Below are positions 8,916 through 17,076 of a DNA stretch of 64,000 nucleotides, piece after piece (position 1 is the stretch's first letter; each line of letters opens with the position of its first letter). Location of the stretch: assembly GCA_000402655.1 (NCBI GenBank), contig AQSI01000001.1, forward strand, positions 248,001 through 312,000, given 5' to 3'. Both the position numbers and the translations under genes were made by a program. The notes below the pieces were generated by a model. The model was not told where the DNA came from. It saw only the letters and a list, made by a program, of their open reading frames with translations, and did not search any database. Origin of the DNA: Fidelibacterota bacterium SCGC AAA298-D23 (lineage in GTDB: Bacteria; Fidelibacterota; Marinisomatia; Marinisomatales; Marinisomataceae).

Positions 8916-9801
8916 AATCTGATAATTTATATTTTAGAAAAAAATCAACAATTTCTTTGCTAGAATTTATTTCATGATTGTTTCTGCCAAAAAATAGTCT
9001 CAGGGTAAGCCAATCTGCTATTGGTGAGCCAAGCCATAGATGCCCGCCTTTAACCACCTTAAAATGAATTACTTGTGTATTAGAATTATTTTTACTATAA
9101 ATATACTTTTCAACTGTTGTACCATCTTTTTTATGAATATCTTCGATATTTTCAACTACTTTTATATCCAATTGATTGTATTTAGCCCAATAATTAACCG
9201 ATTCAAGTGTACTCAAAAAATCTCCATCTGAATGATTATATTTTTGCAATCTATCTCTAGTACCATGAATATGAATTAAAGGAATTTCCCTATCTATGTT
9301 ACACAATCTGTTTTCATTAATACTAAAATTTCCTCCAACAGATCCAAATGCAGCTATTTTATTAGATAGGCCACACATAAGCTCGTAAGAGAAGGTGCCA
9401 CCATTTGAAAATCCGCAAGCATATATACGATTAGAATCGATATTATATTTTAACGAAACTGAATCAATAAGTGCATTTACAAAACCAATATCATTTTCAT
9501 CATTCAATATAGCTTTACCTACGTTCCATGATCTTTTAATACCTTCAGGATAAATTACTCCTATGCCATTTTGATGAGCGTAATTATCCATTTGTGAAAA
9601 TCCTTGTTGATCCATTGCATGACTTAAAAAACCATGAAAATTAATAATCATAGGAAAAGGTTTGGATGTATCTTCAGGTAGTGAAACATAGTATTCTCTT
9701 ATCTTTTCGTCAAAATTAATTATTTCTTTTTTAAGAGCTCCTTTATCTTTAGCTCCACCTAAAAGAAAAAACGCAATAAAAAATATGAAGATTTTATTCA
9801 T
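8908..9801 (-). CDS. Secreted esterase, PHB depolymerase-like alpha/beta hydrolase (paralogue)
   Basis: 297 residues with a signal peptide (hydrophobic residues 4-16). It keeps MIINFHGFLSHA, the nucleophile motif GFSNGG, an IHIHGTRDRLQKY segment and a C-terminal KGGHLWLG His segment, the same order as in the lipoprotein at 7363-8331. The two genes are separated only by the glycosylase, so they may be an old, inverted duplicate pair. It shares a leftward two-gene unit with the amidinotransferase-fold gene (2-base gap). Confidence 0.85.
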   Translation of the reverse strand: MNKIFIFFIAFFLLGGAKDKGALKKEIINFDEKIREYYVSLPEDTSKPFPMIINFHGFLSHAMDQQGFSQMDNYAHQNGIGVIYPEGIKRSWNVGKAILNDENDIGFVNALIDSVSLKYNIDSNRIYACGFSNGGTFSYELMCGLSNKIAAFGSVGGNFSINENRLCNIDREIPLIHIHGTRDRLQKYNHSDGDFLSTLESVNYWAKYNQLDIKVVENIEDIHKKDGTTVEKYIYSKNNSNTQVIHFKVVKGGHLWLGSPIADWLTLRLFFGRNNHEINSSKEIVDFFLKYKLSDFN

Positions 9802-9803
9802 AT

Positions 9804-10688
9804 TTAAAATAGTTCATTGGTCAGACAATGAACCGAACCTCCACTTAAGTTAAATTGAGACACATTAGCAGAATCAAAAATTATGTTATTTGATAAAGCA
9901 AAATCTGATATTTGCTTTTGATGAAAGTTTTTACTTCCAATGAAAAGACCTGGAAGGGTAAGGCCATTCATTGCTGTTCTAAAACTTAATGATGAGTTGA
10001 TATCTTGATGCTCAATTTCTATTAATTCCCATTGATTTGATTTACAAATGTTTCTTAAATCATGTATTTCTTTATCACTAAATACTTCTTTAGCACATAT
10101 TATTCCAATGCAATCATATTCATTATTAAAAATTGGAGAAATTGAAGTATCTAGATGATATCCATTCGAGTTTATAATATGAAGATTAGATATCTTAAGC
10201 TTCTCAGCCATCTGCTCTGCTCCTCTAAGGTTATTTCTGCCTTGACCTGCTAATAACATATTTTCTTTAGGAAGAAAAAAGAATTCTCCACCCTCTGCTA
10301 TGCATTTCTCGTCTAAAAATGAAACTTTATATTGTAAATCATTTAAAGTAGAGATAACGTACTCTCCTTCATTCATCCTTTCCGAAAGCTTCATGTTGCA
10401 CATCACAATATCTTTATCATTATTACATAAAAAGTGATCTCGCATAAAAACAAAGTCATATTTTCTGTTTGTTTCAAGTTCAGGTTTAAAAGCAATACTT
10501 ATTGTTTTAAGCGAATGTTCATGAAGCTTATCAATTAAATTTTTATGCTCCTTTTTTAACAGTTCCTGATTAGGCACTGCACCATCACTCATCATATCGT
10601 TGTCATGATAAGCAATTATTCCATTATTCCACCAGCCATTTTTTGGAAGAGAACTAATTGCAATTTTGATTTCTTTTAGGTCATTCAT
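9804..10688 (-). CDS. Amidinotransferase/dimethylarginine dimethylaminohydrolase superfamily protein
   Basis: 294 residues with the guanidino-modifying enzyme fold. I see RDHF (residues 83-86), EGGEF (132-136, usually EGGD), GYHLDTS with His178, and a C-terminal GGSVHCLT with the likely nucleophile Cys288. This Cys/His/acid set is typical of DDAH and arginine deiminase-like hydrolases, which release an amine or ammonia from arginine derivatives. The exact substrate (arginine, methylated arginine, or another guanidine) cannot be read from sequence. It heads a leftward unit with the esterase; a 50-base divergent spacer separates it from the methylase-like gene. Confidence 0.82.
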   Translation of the reverse strand: MNDLKEIKIAISSLPKNGWWNNGIIAYHDNDMMSDGAVPNQELLKKEHKNLIDKLHEHSLKTISIAFKPELETNRKYDFVFMRDHFLCNNDKDIVMCNMKLSERMNEGEYVISTLNDLQYKVSFLDEKCIAEGGEFFFLPKENMLLAGQGRNNLRGAEQMAEKLKISNLHIINSNGYHLDTSISPIFNNEYDCIGIICAKEVFSDKEIHDLRNICKSNQWELIEIEHQDINSSLSFRTAMNGLTLPGLFIGSKNFHQKQISDFALSNNIIFDSANVSQFNLSGGSVHCLTNELF

Positions 10689-10738
10689 TTTAAAAACTTA
10701 CAATTTTTAAATTAACTTTATAAGATTAAATTATCGCA

Positions 10739-11461
10739 GTGAACAAAGATATTTTAACAGTAAAAGATTTAAATAAATATTTACCTGCTTTAAAAACAGA
10801 AATTGATATTCATTTCCAAGATAAGCTCAAAGAAGGTTTATTTAAAGTTGATGCATTAGTCGGACTAAAAAAGATTCCAAGTGAGTCTATTGATTTGATT
10901 GTAACTGAGCCTGCATTAGAGCCGAACAGTGGCATGTCTTATTCGTCATATATTAGATGGATAGAAGATTGGGTTTCAGAATGCAAGAGAGTTTTAACAA
11001 CTAGTGGTTCAATATATATAATATGCCCATGGGAGTCTTCATCGCTTTACCATTCAGTCCTTGGAAAAAATTTTATTATTCAATCAAGAATTACAGCTGA
11101 AAGGCAAATAGAAAATTCTGAATTATCACAATGGAAAAATAAAATATCAGATATCTGGTTTGCTACAAAAACAAATGATTACATTTTTAATCAAAATTAC
11201 ATCGTAAACGGTAAAAATATAAATAACCCTAAACCTGAAGAGATTAAGGACAACTTATGGTTTCATCTTGATTATGAAGAAATTGTTCACAGAATAGTTA
11301 AAGCAAGTAGTTTTAAGCTAAACTGGATTCTTGATCCATTTATGAATGTAGGTGCTGTTGGAGTCGTTGCTAAAAAAAGAGGTAGAAGATTTATTGGTTT
11401 CGAAAATAATCAGGACCAAATTCTTCTTGCGATGAAAACAATTAATGAAAGAGAAAAATAA
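10739..11461 (+). CDS. DNA methyltransferase-fold protein with altered catalytic motif
   Basis: 240 residues, GTG start. The fold follows the N4/N6 (beta-class-like) DNA methylases: N-terminal DLIVTEPALEP at the position of motif IV, then SYIRWIEDWVSECKRVLTTSGSIYI, and a C-terminal LDPFMNVGAVGVVAKKRGRRFIGFE matching motif I/X (usually DPFxGxGTT). The motif IV tetrapeptide D/N/S-PP-Y/F/W is TEPA here (residues 56-59), so the base-binding aromatic is lost, and the motif I Gly is Asn203. No restriction gene is nearby. It may be an inactive or repurposed methylase; fold assignment is good, activity doubtful. It is first in an operon with yqeY, cvpA and dnaG. Confidence 0.75.
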   Translation: MNKDILTVKDLNKYLPALKTEIDIHFQDKLKEGLFKVDALVGLKKIPSESIDLIVTEPALEPNSGMSYSSYIRWIEDWVSECKRVLTTSGSIYIICPWESSSLYHSVLGKNFIIQSRITAERQIENSELSQWKNKISDIWFATKTNDYIFNQNYIVNGKNINNPKPEEIKDNLWFHLDYEEIVHRIVKASSFKLNWILDPFMNVGAVGVVAKKRGRRFIGFENNQDQILLAMKTINEREK

Positions 11462-11898
11462 TGCTAAAACAGATTGAAAAAGACATGATGGAAGCACTTA
11501 AGAATAAGAATAAAGCAAAAGCAGGAGCTTTAAGGCTTTTGATATCTAAATGTAAAAATAAAGCTATTGAAGTTGGACATGAATTAACAAACCCAGAGGT
11601 AATTAAAGTACTTCAAAGTGCAGCTAAACAACACAAAGAATCCATAAGAATGTATAAAGAAGGTAATAGAGACGATTTAGTTGAAGCTGAAATGAATGAA
11701 TTACAATTTGTAGAATTATATTTACCATCAATGATGAACGAAGATGAAGTGAGAAGTTTAGTTGAAAATATTATTTCGGAAGTTGGAGCTTCACAAATGT
11801 CAGATTTTGGTAAAGTTATGCCGCAGGTGATGAAACAGGGTGCTGGAAAGATTGACGGAAATTTAGCACAATCTATCGTCAAAGAATTACTTTCATAA
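11461..11898 (+). CDS. YqeY/GatB-tail domain protein
   Basis: 145 residues, helical throughout, matching the GatB/YqeY family: an N-terminal KNKAKAGALRLLIS segment and a C-terminal MSDFGKVMPQVMKQ.AGKIDG block. The domain is shared with the tRNA-binding tail of GatB amidotransferase; the role of the free-standing form is unclear. It overlaps the previous gene by one base and precedes cvpA and dnaG, a familiar neighbourhood (rpsU-yqeY-dnaG in many bacteria). Confidence 0.92.
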   Translation: MLKQIEKDMMEALKNKNKAKAGALRLLISKCKNKAIEVGHELTNPEVIKVLQSAAKQHKESIRMYKEGNRDDLVEAEMNELQFVELYLPSMMNEDEVRSLVENIISEVGASQMSDFGKVMPQVMKQGAGKIDGNLAQSIVKELLS

Positions 11899-11900
11899 AA

Positions 11901-12365
11901 ATGATTATTGATTTCCTGTTTTTAATGATATTTCTTACCATGGGCGTATTTGGCATGAGAAAGGGCTTTATTGAATCTCTCACTGATTTTTTAAATCTTG
12001 TTGTAGGTATATCAATTACATTATTTTTTTATGTAGATTTATCTTTATTTATTTCAAAATATGTATCCATAAACACTACCATAATAATATTTTTTTCCAT
12101 TGGTATAATATTTGCAATATCTCTTGTGATTTTGAGACTGTTAACAAGCTTATTACTATTTTTATTTGATGGAAGTATTTCATCATATAAAGCACTCAAC
12201 AACATTTTAGGTTTTATGTTAGGTATATTTAAAGGAGCAATAAGTTTAGTTTTATTTACTGGTCTTTTTGAAAAATATATTTCAGTAAGGCTTTATGAGA
12301 TTTTATTCGAACAGTCAAAAATTCTTGTTTTACTGGAACCTATCAAAGACTATATTTTTAATTAA
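11901..12365 (+). CDS. CvpA family membrane protein
   Basis: 154 residues with four hydrophobic segments and the family start IDFLFLMIFLTMGVFGMRKGFIES (residues 2-25). E. coli CvpA is linked to colicin V production and envelope homeostasis. It sits two bases after yqeY and overlaps dnaG by one base. Assignment rests on topology and the conserved N-terminal GxRKGF-like motif. Confidence 0.8.
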   Translation: MIIDFLFLMIFLTMGVFGMRKGFIESLTDFLNLVVGISITLFFYVDLSLFISKYVSINTTIIIFFSIGIIFAISLVILRLLTSLLLFLFDGSISSYKALNNILGFMLGIFKGAISLVLFTGLFEKYISVRLYEILFEQSKILVLLEPIKDYIFN

Positions 12366-14107
12366 TGAGAAGAATAGCACAAGAAACAATAAATAGAGTT
12401 TTAGAAGAAGTTGATATCTTTGAGGTCATTTCACAATATGTTGATTTAAAAAAAAGAGGAAAAAATTATTTTGGATTAAGTCCATTTAGATCCGAAACAA
12501 AGCCATCATTCAGTGTAGCACCTGACAAAAATATGTGGTATGATTTTGGTTCTGGTCAAGGTGGGAATTCAGTACAATTTCTTATAGAATATGAAAAGAT
12601 TAGTTTTTCTGAAGCAATTCGATCGCTTGCTGAAAAATACAACATTGAAATAATTGAAGTTGGTGATGAGCAGCAAAGCAATTTATATGATCAACTTTAT
12701 GAAATTCATAATCTTACAAATCTTTTTTTTATAAATAACTTATCTTCAAAAAAAGGAATAAAAGCAAAATCTTATATGAAAGATAGATTTTTTGATGATA
12801 CAATTATCAAAAAATTTTCCATTGGTTTTGCTAGCGATTCATGGGATCAGCTCTATAATGAGTTAAAAAATAAATTTGATAACGAAGTTATTGAAAAATC
12901 TGGCCTTTTTTCCAAAGGGAAAAAAGGATTTATGGATAGGTTTAGAAATAGAATAATGTTTCCTTTTTTTAGTCCTTCTGGAAAAGTAATTGGTTTTAGC
13001 GGTAGGAGCTTATCAGAAAAAGAAGATGTGAAATATCTTAATTCACCTGAAACACTATTATTTCAAAAAAGTAAAGTTTTTTACGGCTCATATCAAACAA
13101 TGCCAGAAATTCGTAAACAAAATTATGTTCTTTTAGTTGAAGGACAGACAGATTTTTTAAGATTATATGAAAAGGGTTTTACAAATGTTTTAGCAACGTC
13201 TGGAACAGCATTTTCTTCAAAACATGCACTAGCATTAAATAAATATACAAACCGCGTTATATTAACTTATGATTCTGATAATGCAGGTATAAATGCTGCG
13301 ATTAGAACCGGATATATTTTAATGCAAAATGGTTTCGAGGTAAGAATTCTTGATTTAGGTAATGAGCTTGATCCTGATGATTACTTTAAATTAAAAGAAA
13401 ATAACAAAAATTCATTTAAACAGCTCATCAAGGAGGCGGTTCATCCACTTAATTATATTATTACAAAAAAGAGTATTTTAGCAAAAGGTGCATCTGATCA
13501 ATCAAAATTTTTAAATGAATCAATCGAGGAAATAAAATTAGTTCAAGATGTTATTATTAGGAATGATTTAATCAAAAGACTTTCTAATGAACTTGGTGTA
13601 GTTGAAGGAGAAATTTTAAATCGATTTGATCGAATTACAACACGAAAGACTTCAAGGAATGAAACGAACGATTCCGAACAAACATCCATCAGAAATTTTG
13701 ATTCAAAATCTGATATTGCCCAATTAGAAATTTTAAAATTATTAATACATAATTCCGCGTTAGCCGAAAAAATTACTTTATCTTTATTTGATAACAAGCT
13801 CTGCTATAATATTATTAAATCAATAAAAGAACATGAAGGGTCATATAATAATATTGCTCAACTTCTCGAATTCATTGGTGATAGTCCAGAAGAGCGTAAT
13901 ATGATTGCAGCTTTAGCAGTAGATGTTCCTGAAAAAGAAAATGAATCAATCATTTTAAGTGATTGTATCAAAACATTAGAAGATTTATCTATCAAAAAAG
14001 AAATTAGTCAAATAAGAAATCAAATTCGTATTGCCGAGGATAATAATCAAAATTTAGATACTAGTTTAATTCGTAAACTAGAAGAGCTCCAAAAAAAAAT
14101 CTCATAA
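12365..14107 (+). CDS. dnaG: DNA primase DnaG with degenerate zinc-binding domain
   Basis: 580 residues in standard order: CHC2-like N-terminal domain (1-100), catalytic core with TOPRIM (about 200-345; EGQTDFL, then TYDSDNAG) and a C-terminal helicase-binding region. It makes RNA primers for replication. The N-terminal domain aligns well with other primases, but its four zinc ligands are replaced: CPFH is SPFR (Ser39, Arg42) and CFGC is DFGS (Asp60, Ser63). The surrounding fold residues (KPSFSV, GGNSVQF) are kept, so this looks like loss of zinc rather than a broken gene. TOPRIM acids are intact. A strong hairpin terminator follows. Confidence 0.93.
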   Translation: MRRIAQETINRVLEEVDIFEVISQYVDLKKRGKNYFGLSPFRSETKPSFSVAPDKNMWYDFGSGQGGNSVQFLIEYEKISFSEAIRSLAEKYNIEIIEVGDEQQSNLYDQLYEIHNLTNLFFINNLSSKKGIKAKSYMKDRFFDDTIIKKFSIGFASDSWDQLYNELKNKFDNEVIEKSGLFSKGKKGFMDRFRNRIMFPFFSPSGKVIGFSGRSLSEKEDVKYLNSPETLLFQKSKVFYGSYQTMPEIRKQNYVLLVEGQTDFLRLYEKGFTNVLATSGTAFSSKHALALNKYTNRVILTYDSDNAGINAAIRTGYILMQNGFEVRILDLGNELDPDDYFKLKENNKNSFKQLIKEAVHPLNYIITKKSILAKGASDQSKFLNESIEEIKLVQDVIIRNDLIKRLSNELGVVEGEILNRFDRITTRKTSRNETNDSEQTSIRNFDSKSDIAQLEILKLLIHNSALAEKITLSLFDNKLCYNIIKSIKEHEGSYNNIAQLLEFIGDSPEERNMIAALAVDVPEKENESIILSDCIKTLEDLSIKKEISQIRNQIRIAEDNNQNLDTSLIRKLEELQKKIS

Positions 14108-14140
14108 AATAAAAGCCCTCTAAAAAAGAGGGCTTTTATT
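14108..14140. terminator. Bidirectional intrinsic terminator between dnaG and the TonB receptor
   Basis: A perfect 13-base inverted repeat (aataaaagccctc / gagggcttttatt) with a 7-base A-rich loop lies between two convergent genes. Each arm ends in a T run on the strand leaving it, so it can stop transcription from both sides. It is the only clear intrinsic terminator I can see in the window. Confidence 0.9.
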
Positions 14141-14165
14141 ATTTAATAATCAGATATTATTCAAC

Positions 14166-16856
14166 TTAGTAGTTGATAGTTACCCCAAAATTAAATTGTT
14201 TTGGAGCACCCATACGAACTCTTAAGTTTGCAACGTCTCCAGAACCATCGTAAGCGTCTACAAAGTCACCGATGTATAATTCATCAGTTGCATTGAATAT
14301 AGAGTAATTAAATGTTACGTCTCTATCCATTATCTCTGTACCATAGCTTAACTGTAAGTTATAGATGGTTTTTCTTTCAGTTTCATAAGCATCATCAGCA
14401 AAAGTGTTACCTTCACCAAGTAAGAATGCTAAGTCCTGAATAGAGCCATCATAACCCCATCTTGGGTACTGTCTAGCAAAAGATTCAGCTTCAACAGATG
14501 CTTTTAATCTGTTAAAGAAACCAGTTACCATTAATACAGTTTGTGACTGTGGAGCACCTGAAATCATCACATCTTTTACATATAAATCGAAGGTTTCTGA
14601 ACTTGTATCATCACCTTCAATTGCATTATATGTGTATGTTAAGTCATCAGTAAATCTCCAGTCACTTTCATGACCTCTAAGATCTATTCTTAAAACTGGA
14701 ATTGGCTGATATGCAATAGAGTATTCTAGCCCTTGGTGCAATTCGCTTAATCCAGTAATGCTGAAGAATGATTCAACACCATTTAAGTCTTCAGAAGTAC
14801 CACTTTGAGCTCTATCAGACCATAGTGCATAGTAGTAATTTAAACTACCAGCCCACTGGCCGTTTAGTGACTTAAATCTAGTACCTACATCAAACCATGT
14901 AGCTGTTTCATTCTCAAAGCCTTCGTTCTTGATCATGTTTACATCATCAATAAGTTTATCTAATGATGGTGTCATAGCAGAGTAACTTACGTTACCAAAT
15001 AATTGCCATACATCGCTTAAAGCACGACTTCCACCAAGCTTCATTTGATATCCTAATTCAGCATCAGCTTCAATTTTTAAATTATCAAGCGTGAAATGAT
15101 CTTGTGCTGTGTAGCTAGCAGTTGTAGCACCAAACATTGCAAAAGCGTTTGTTCCTGCACCATCATCATAATTTGCTTGAACATATCCACCTAACCAGTC
15201 AACAGTATTAGTGTTGTCATAGTATAGCTTGTCACCAAGTGTTCTATGTCTTTGTTCTTCTGTCCAGTTTGGATTAGATGTGTTATAGAAGAAGTCACCA
15301 CCTAGTAAGTCATAAACTTGACGATAGTGTTCAACTTTAGCAGTTCTGACATCAAGACCTACAGTCATAGATACAGTATCAGTCATCTCTTTTTCCATTT
15401 TAGACATAATTCCATAGGTAGACTGGTTGTTTCTACTACCTCTTAGGACACCTCTGGACTGATAGCCGTAGCCATCTTTCCATTGTGCATCGGACATGTT
15501 ACGTGCAATTGTTGCGTCGTAATCTCTTGTACCGTTGCTACCCCAAAGGATAGAACCAGCAGAACCAGAACCACCACCTTCACCACCGGAGTAGTAGAAA
15601 GAAGTAGCCATTGTTGTTGATTCATCTAGGTTTGAATACCAGTTCAACTGAACAATTGGTTTGTGGAAATAATTGTTTCTTTCATTAATCATAGTTGTTG
15701 AGCGTTGATCTCTCACTTTATAATTCCAACCATCAAATGGTACCCAACTAGCTACAGCTCTCTTACCAGTGTAAGGAGTTTCTAGATAGTCAGCTCTAGG
15801 ATTATAATCTAGACCATACTCATCTCTTAAGTCTTCTTCAGCAACACCCATTTCACGTGCTAATTCATGACTATAGTTTGAAATACGATTATTCCAAAAA
15901 TTTTGTCCATGAAACTGAGGAGAACCTAATGCGATAAACTCTAAACGATTATCATTGTTTACGGAGTATGATGCATTAAAGTAGTAAGACCAAGCATCTG
16001 AATAAGTACCCACAGCAAAAAGCTTATCAGCAGTTCTTCTTGAAGCTGAAGCCATCATTGCTAGTTTACCATCCATTAATAAACCAGTGTTAACAGTAAC
16101 AGCAGTTTTTGAGTACTGATGTTCACCGGCTTCTTGTTTTAGAACAACGCCAGGTTCAGTTGATGCAGGTGCACTCATAAAGTTCACCACACCACCTAAA
16201 CTTGGTGTTGCAAGATTAACGGATCCTGCTCCTCTTTGAACCTGAACAACAGATGCAACGTCAGCAAGTACACTCCAATTAGAGAAGTATAAATTACCGT
16301 TTTCCATGTCATTCATAGGAACACCGTTAATTAAATATGATGTGTAACGATCGTCAAAACCACGAACATATACATTTTCATCATCCCAACCACCACCATT
16401 TTCAACGTAAACGTTTGGTAGGGTTGATAGAGCTTTTGGCAATCCACGACCACCTAATCTGAAATCAATATCAGCTTTAGTGTATTCGTTAAATGGGATT
16501 GCTGAGGTGTTGTCTACACGTTCAGCAAGTACTTCAACACCGCCTAACGCGACGGATGCTGATTCCAGTGTAAAGTTTGCAGATGCGTTAGAACCTGAAA
16601 CTCTTACTGTTGCACTTGAAGATTTGTAACCGACAACACTGGCAGTTACTGTGTAGCTACCATCAGGAACATTAATAGAATATCCACCACTTAAAGTAGC
16701 AGCGGCACCTAGTGTAGTTCCTTCAACTACAACATTTGCCCCTGGTAAAGCATTACCATCCGCATCTGAAACAGATCCAGAGATAGTACCTTGACCAAAG
16801 AGAGCGCCTGAAATCATAATGATTCCAACTAGCGCACCAAGAATCGAACGATTCAT
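14166..16856 (-). CDS. TonB-dependent receptor with N-terminal carboxypeptidase-regulatory-like domain
   Basis: I place the start at the ATG at 16856 (896 residues) because AAGGAG lies 6 bases upstream; the frame also opens at 16886. After a signal peptide (cleavage near GALFGQ) comes a beta-sandwich CarboxypepD-regulatory-like domain (SGSVSDADGNALPGANVVVEGT, about 24-100). A plug domain (NGVPMNDMENG, QRGAGSVNLATPSLGGVVNF) and a large beta-barrel ending in FGVTINY with a terminal aromatic residue follow. It imports an unknown ligand across the outer membrane using TonB energy. No SusD partner is adjacent. Its codons are visibly more C-rich than the neighbours, suggesting high expression. It stands alone with its own promoter, leader and terminator. 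Confidence 0.92.
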   Translation of the reverse strand: MNRSILGALVGIIMISGALFGQGTISGSVSDADGNALPGANVVVEGTTLGAAATLSGGYSINVPDGSYTVTASVVGYKSSSATVRVSGSNASANFTLESASVALGGVEVLAERVDNTSAIPFNEYTKADIDFRLGGRGLPKALSTLPNVYVENGGGWDDENVYVRGFDDRYTSYLINGVPMNDMENGNLYFSNWSVLADVASVVQVQRGAGSVNLATPSLGGVVNFMSAPASTEPGVVLKQEAGEHQYSKTAVTVNTGLLMDGKLAMMASASRRTADKLFAVGTYSDAWSYYFNASYSVNNDNRLEFIALGSPQFHGQNFWNNRISNYSHELAREMGVAEEDLRDEYGLDYNPRADYLETPYTGKRAVASWVPFDGWNYKVRDQRSTTMINERNNYFHKPIVQLNWYSNLDESTTMATSFYYSGGEGGGSGSAGSILWGSNGTRDYDATIARNMSDAQWKDGYGYQSRGVLRGSRNNQSTYGIMSKMEKEMTDTVSMTVGLDVRTAKVEHYRQVYDLLGGDFFYNTSNPNWTEEQRHRTLGDKLYYDNTNTVDWLGGYVQANYDDGAGTNAFAMFGATTASYTAQDHFTLDNLKIEADAELGYQMKLGGSRALSDVWQLFGNVSYSAMTPSLDKLIDDVNMIKNEGFENETATWFDVGTRFKSLNGQWAGSLNYYYALWSDRAQSGTSEDLNGVESFFSITGLSELHQGLEYSIAYQPIPVLRIDLRGHESDWRFTDDLTYTYNAIEGDDTSSETFDLYVKDVMISGAPQSQTVLMVTGFFNRLKASVEAESFARQYPRWGYDGSIQDLAFLLGEGNTFADDAYETERKTIYNLQLSYGTEIMDRDVTFNYSIFNATDELYIGDFVDAYDGSGDVANLRVRMGAPKQFNFGVTINY

Positions 16857-16862
16857 AGTTAA

Positions 16863-16868
16863 CTCCTT
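16863..16868 (-). promoter_or_regulatory. Ribosome-binding site deciding the receptor start
   Basis: On the minus strand AAGGAG stands 6 bases before the ATG at 16856. It favours that start over the in-frame ATG at 16886, and the resulting N-terminus (MNRSIL) is a clean signal peptide. Confidence 0.8.
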
Positions 16869-16904
16869 TTTCTCGGTTATCTTCATATATTAATATATTA
16901 ACTT

Positions 16905-16924
16905 AGGATACACGCGAGTATCCT
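16905..16924 (-). promoter_or_regulatory. Leader hairpin upstream of the TonB receptor
   Basis: A perfect 7-base inverted repeat (AGGATAC / GTATCCT) around a 6-base GC-rich loop lies about 49 bases before the receptor start, inside the presumed 5' untranslated region. There is no T run after it, so it is not a normal terminator. It could stabilise the mRNA or be an operator; which one is not known. Confidence 0.5.
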
Positions 16925-16972
16925 TTGGCAAAGTTCAACTATTTATATCAAAAAAACAAACGATTATTTAAC

Positions 16973-17001
16973 ATTATAATTTTCTAATTACTCTCTAACA
17001 A
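16973..17001 (-). promoter_or_regulatory. Probable sigma-70-type promoter of the TonB receptor
   Basis: On the minus strand TTGTTA (17001-16996) and a perfect TATAAT (16978-16973) are separated by exactly 17 bases. Transcription would begin near 16966, giving a leader of about 110 bases that contains the hairpin at 16905-16924. The background is AT-rich, so chance matches are possible, but the spacing and the perfect -10 make this the best promoter candidate in the window. Confidence 0.5.
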
Positions 17002-17076
17002 ATATTCTTTTTAAAAACCAATTTTTAATTAATTTTTATCATTCAGAAAATAAATTCGTTAATTTACTATCCAATT

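Noticed and set aside
16886..16897. 12-base palindrome TATATTAATATA in the receptor leader
   Set aside because: Composed only of A and T, so it is expected by chance in this background; only the GC-containing hairpin beside it is listed.
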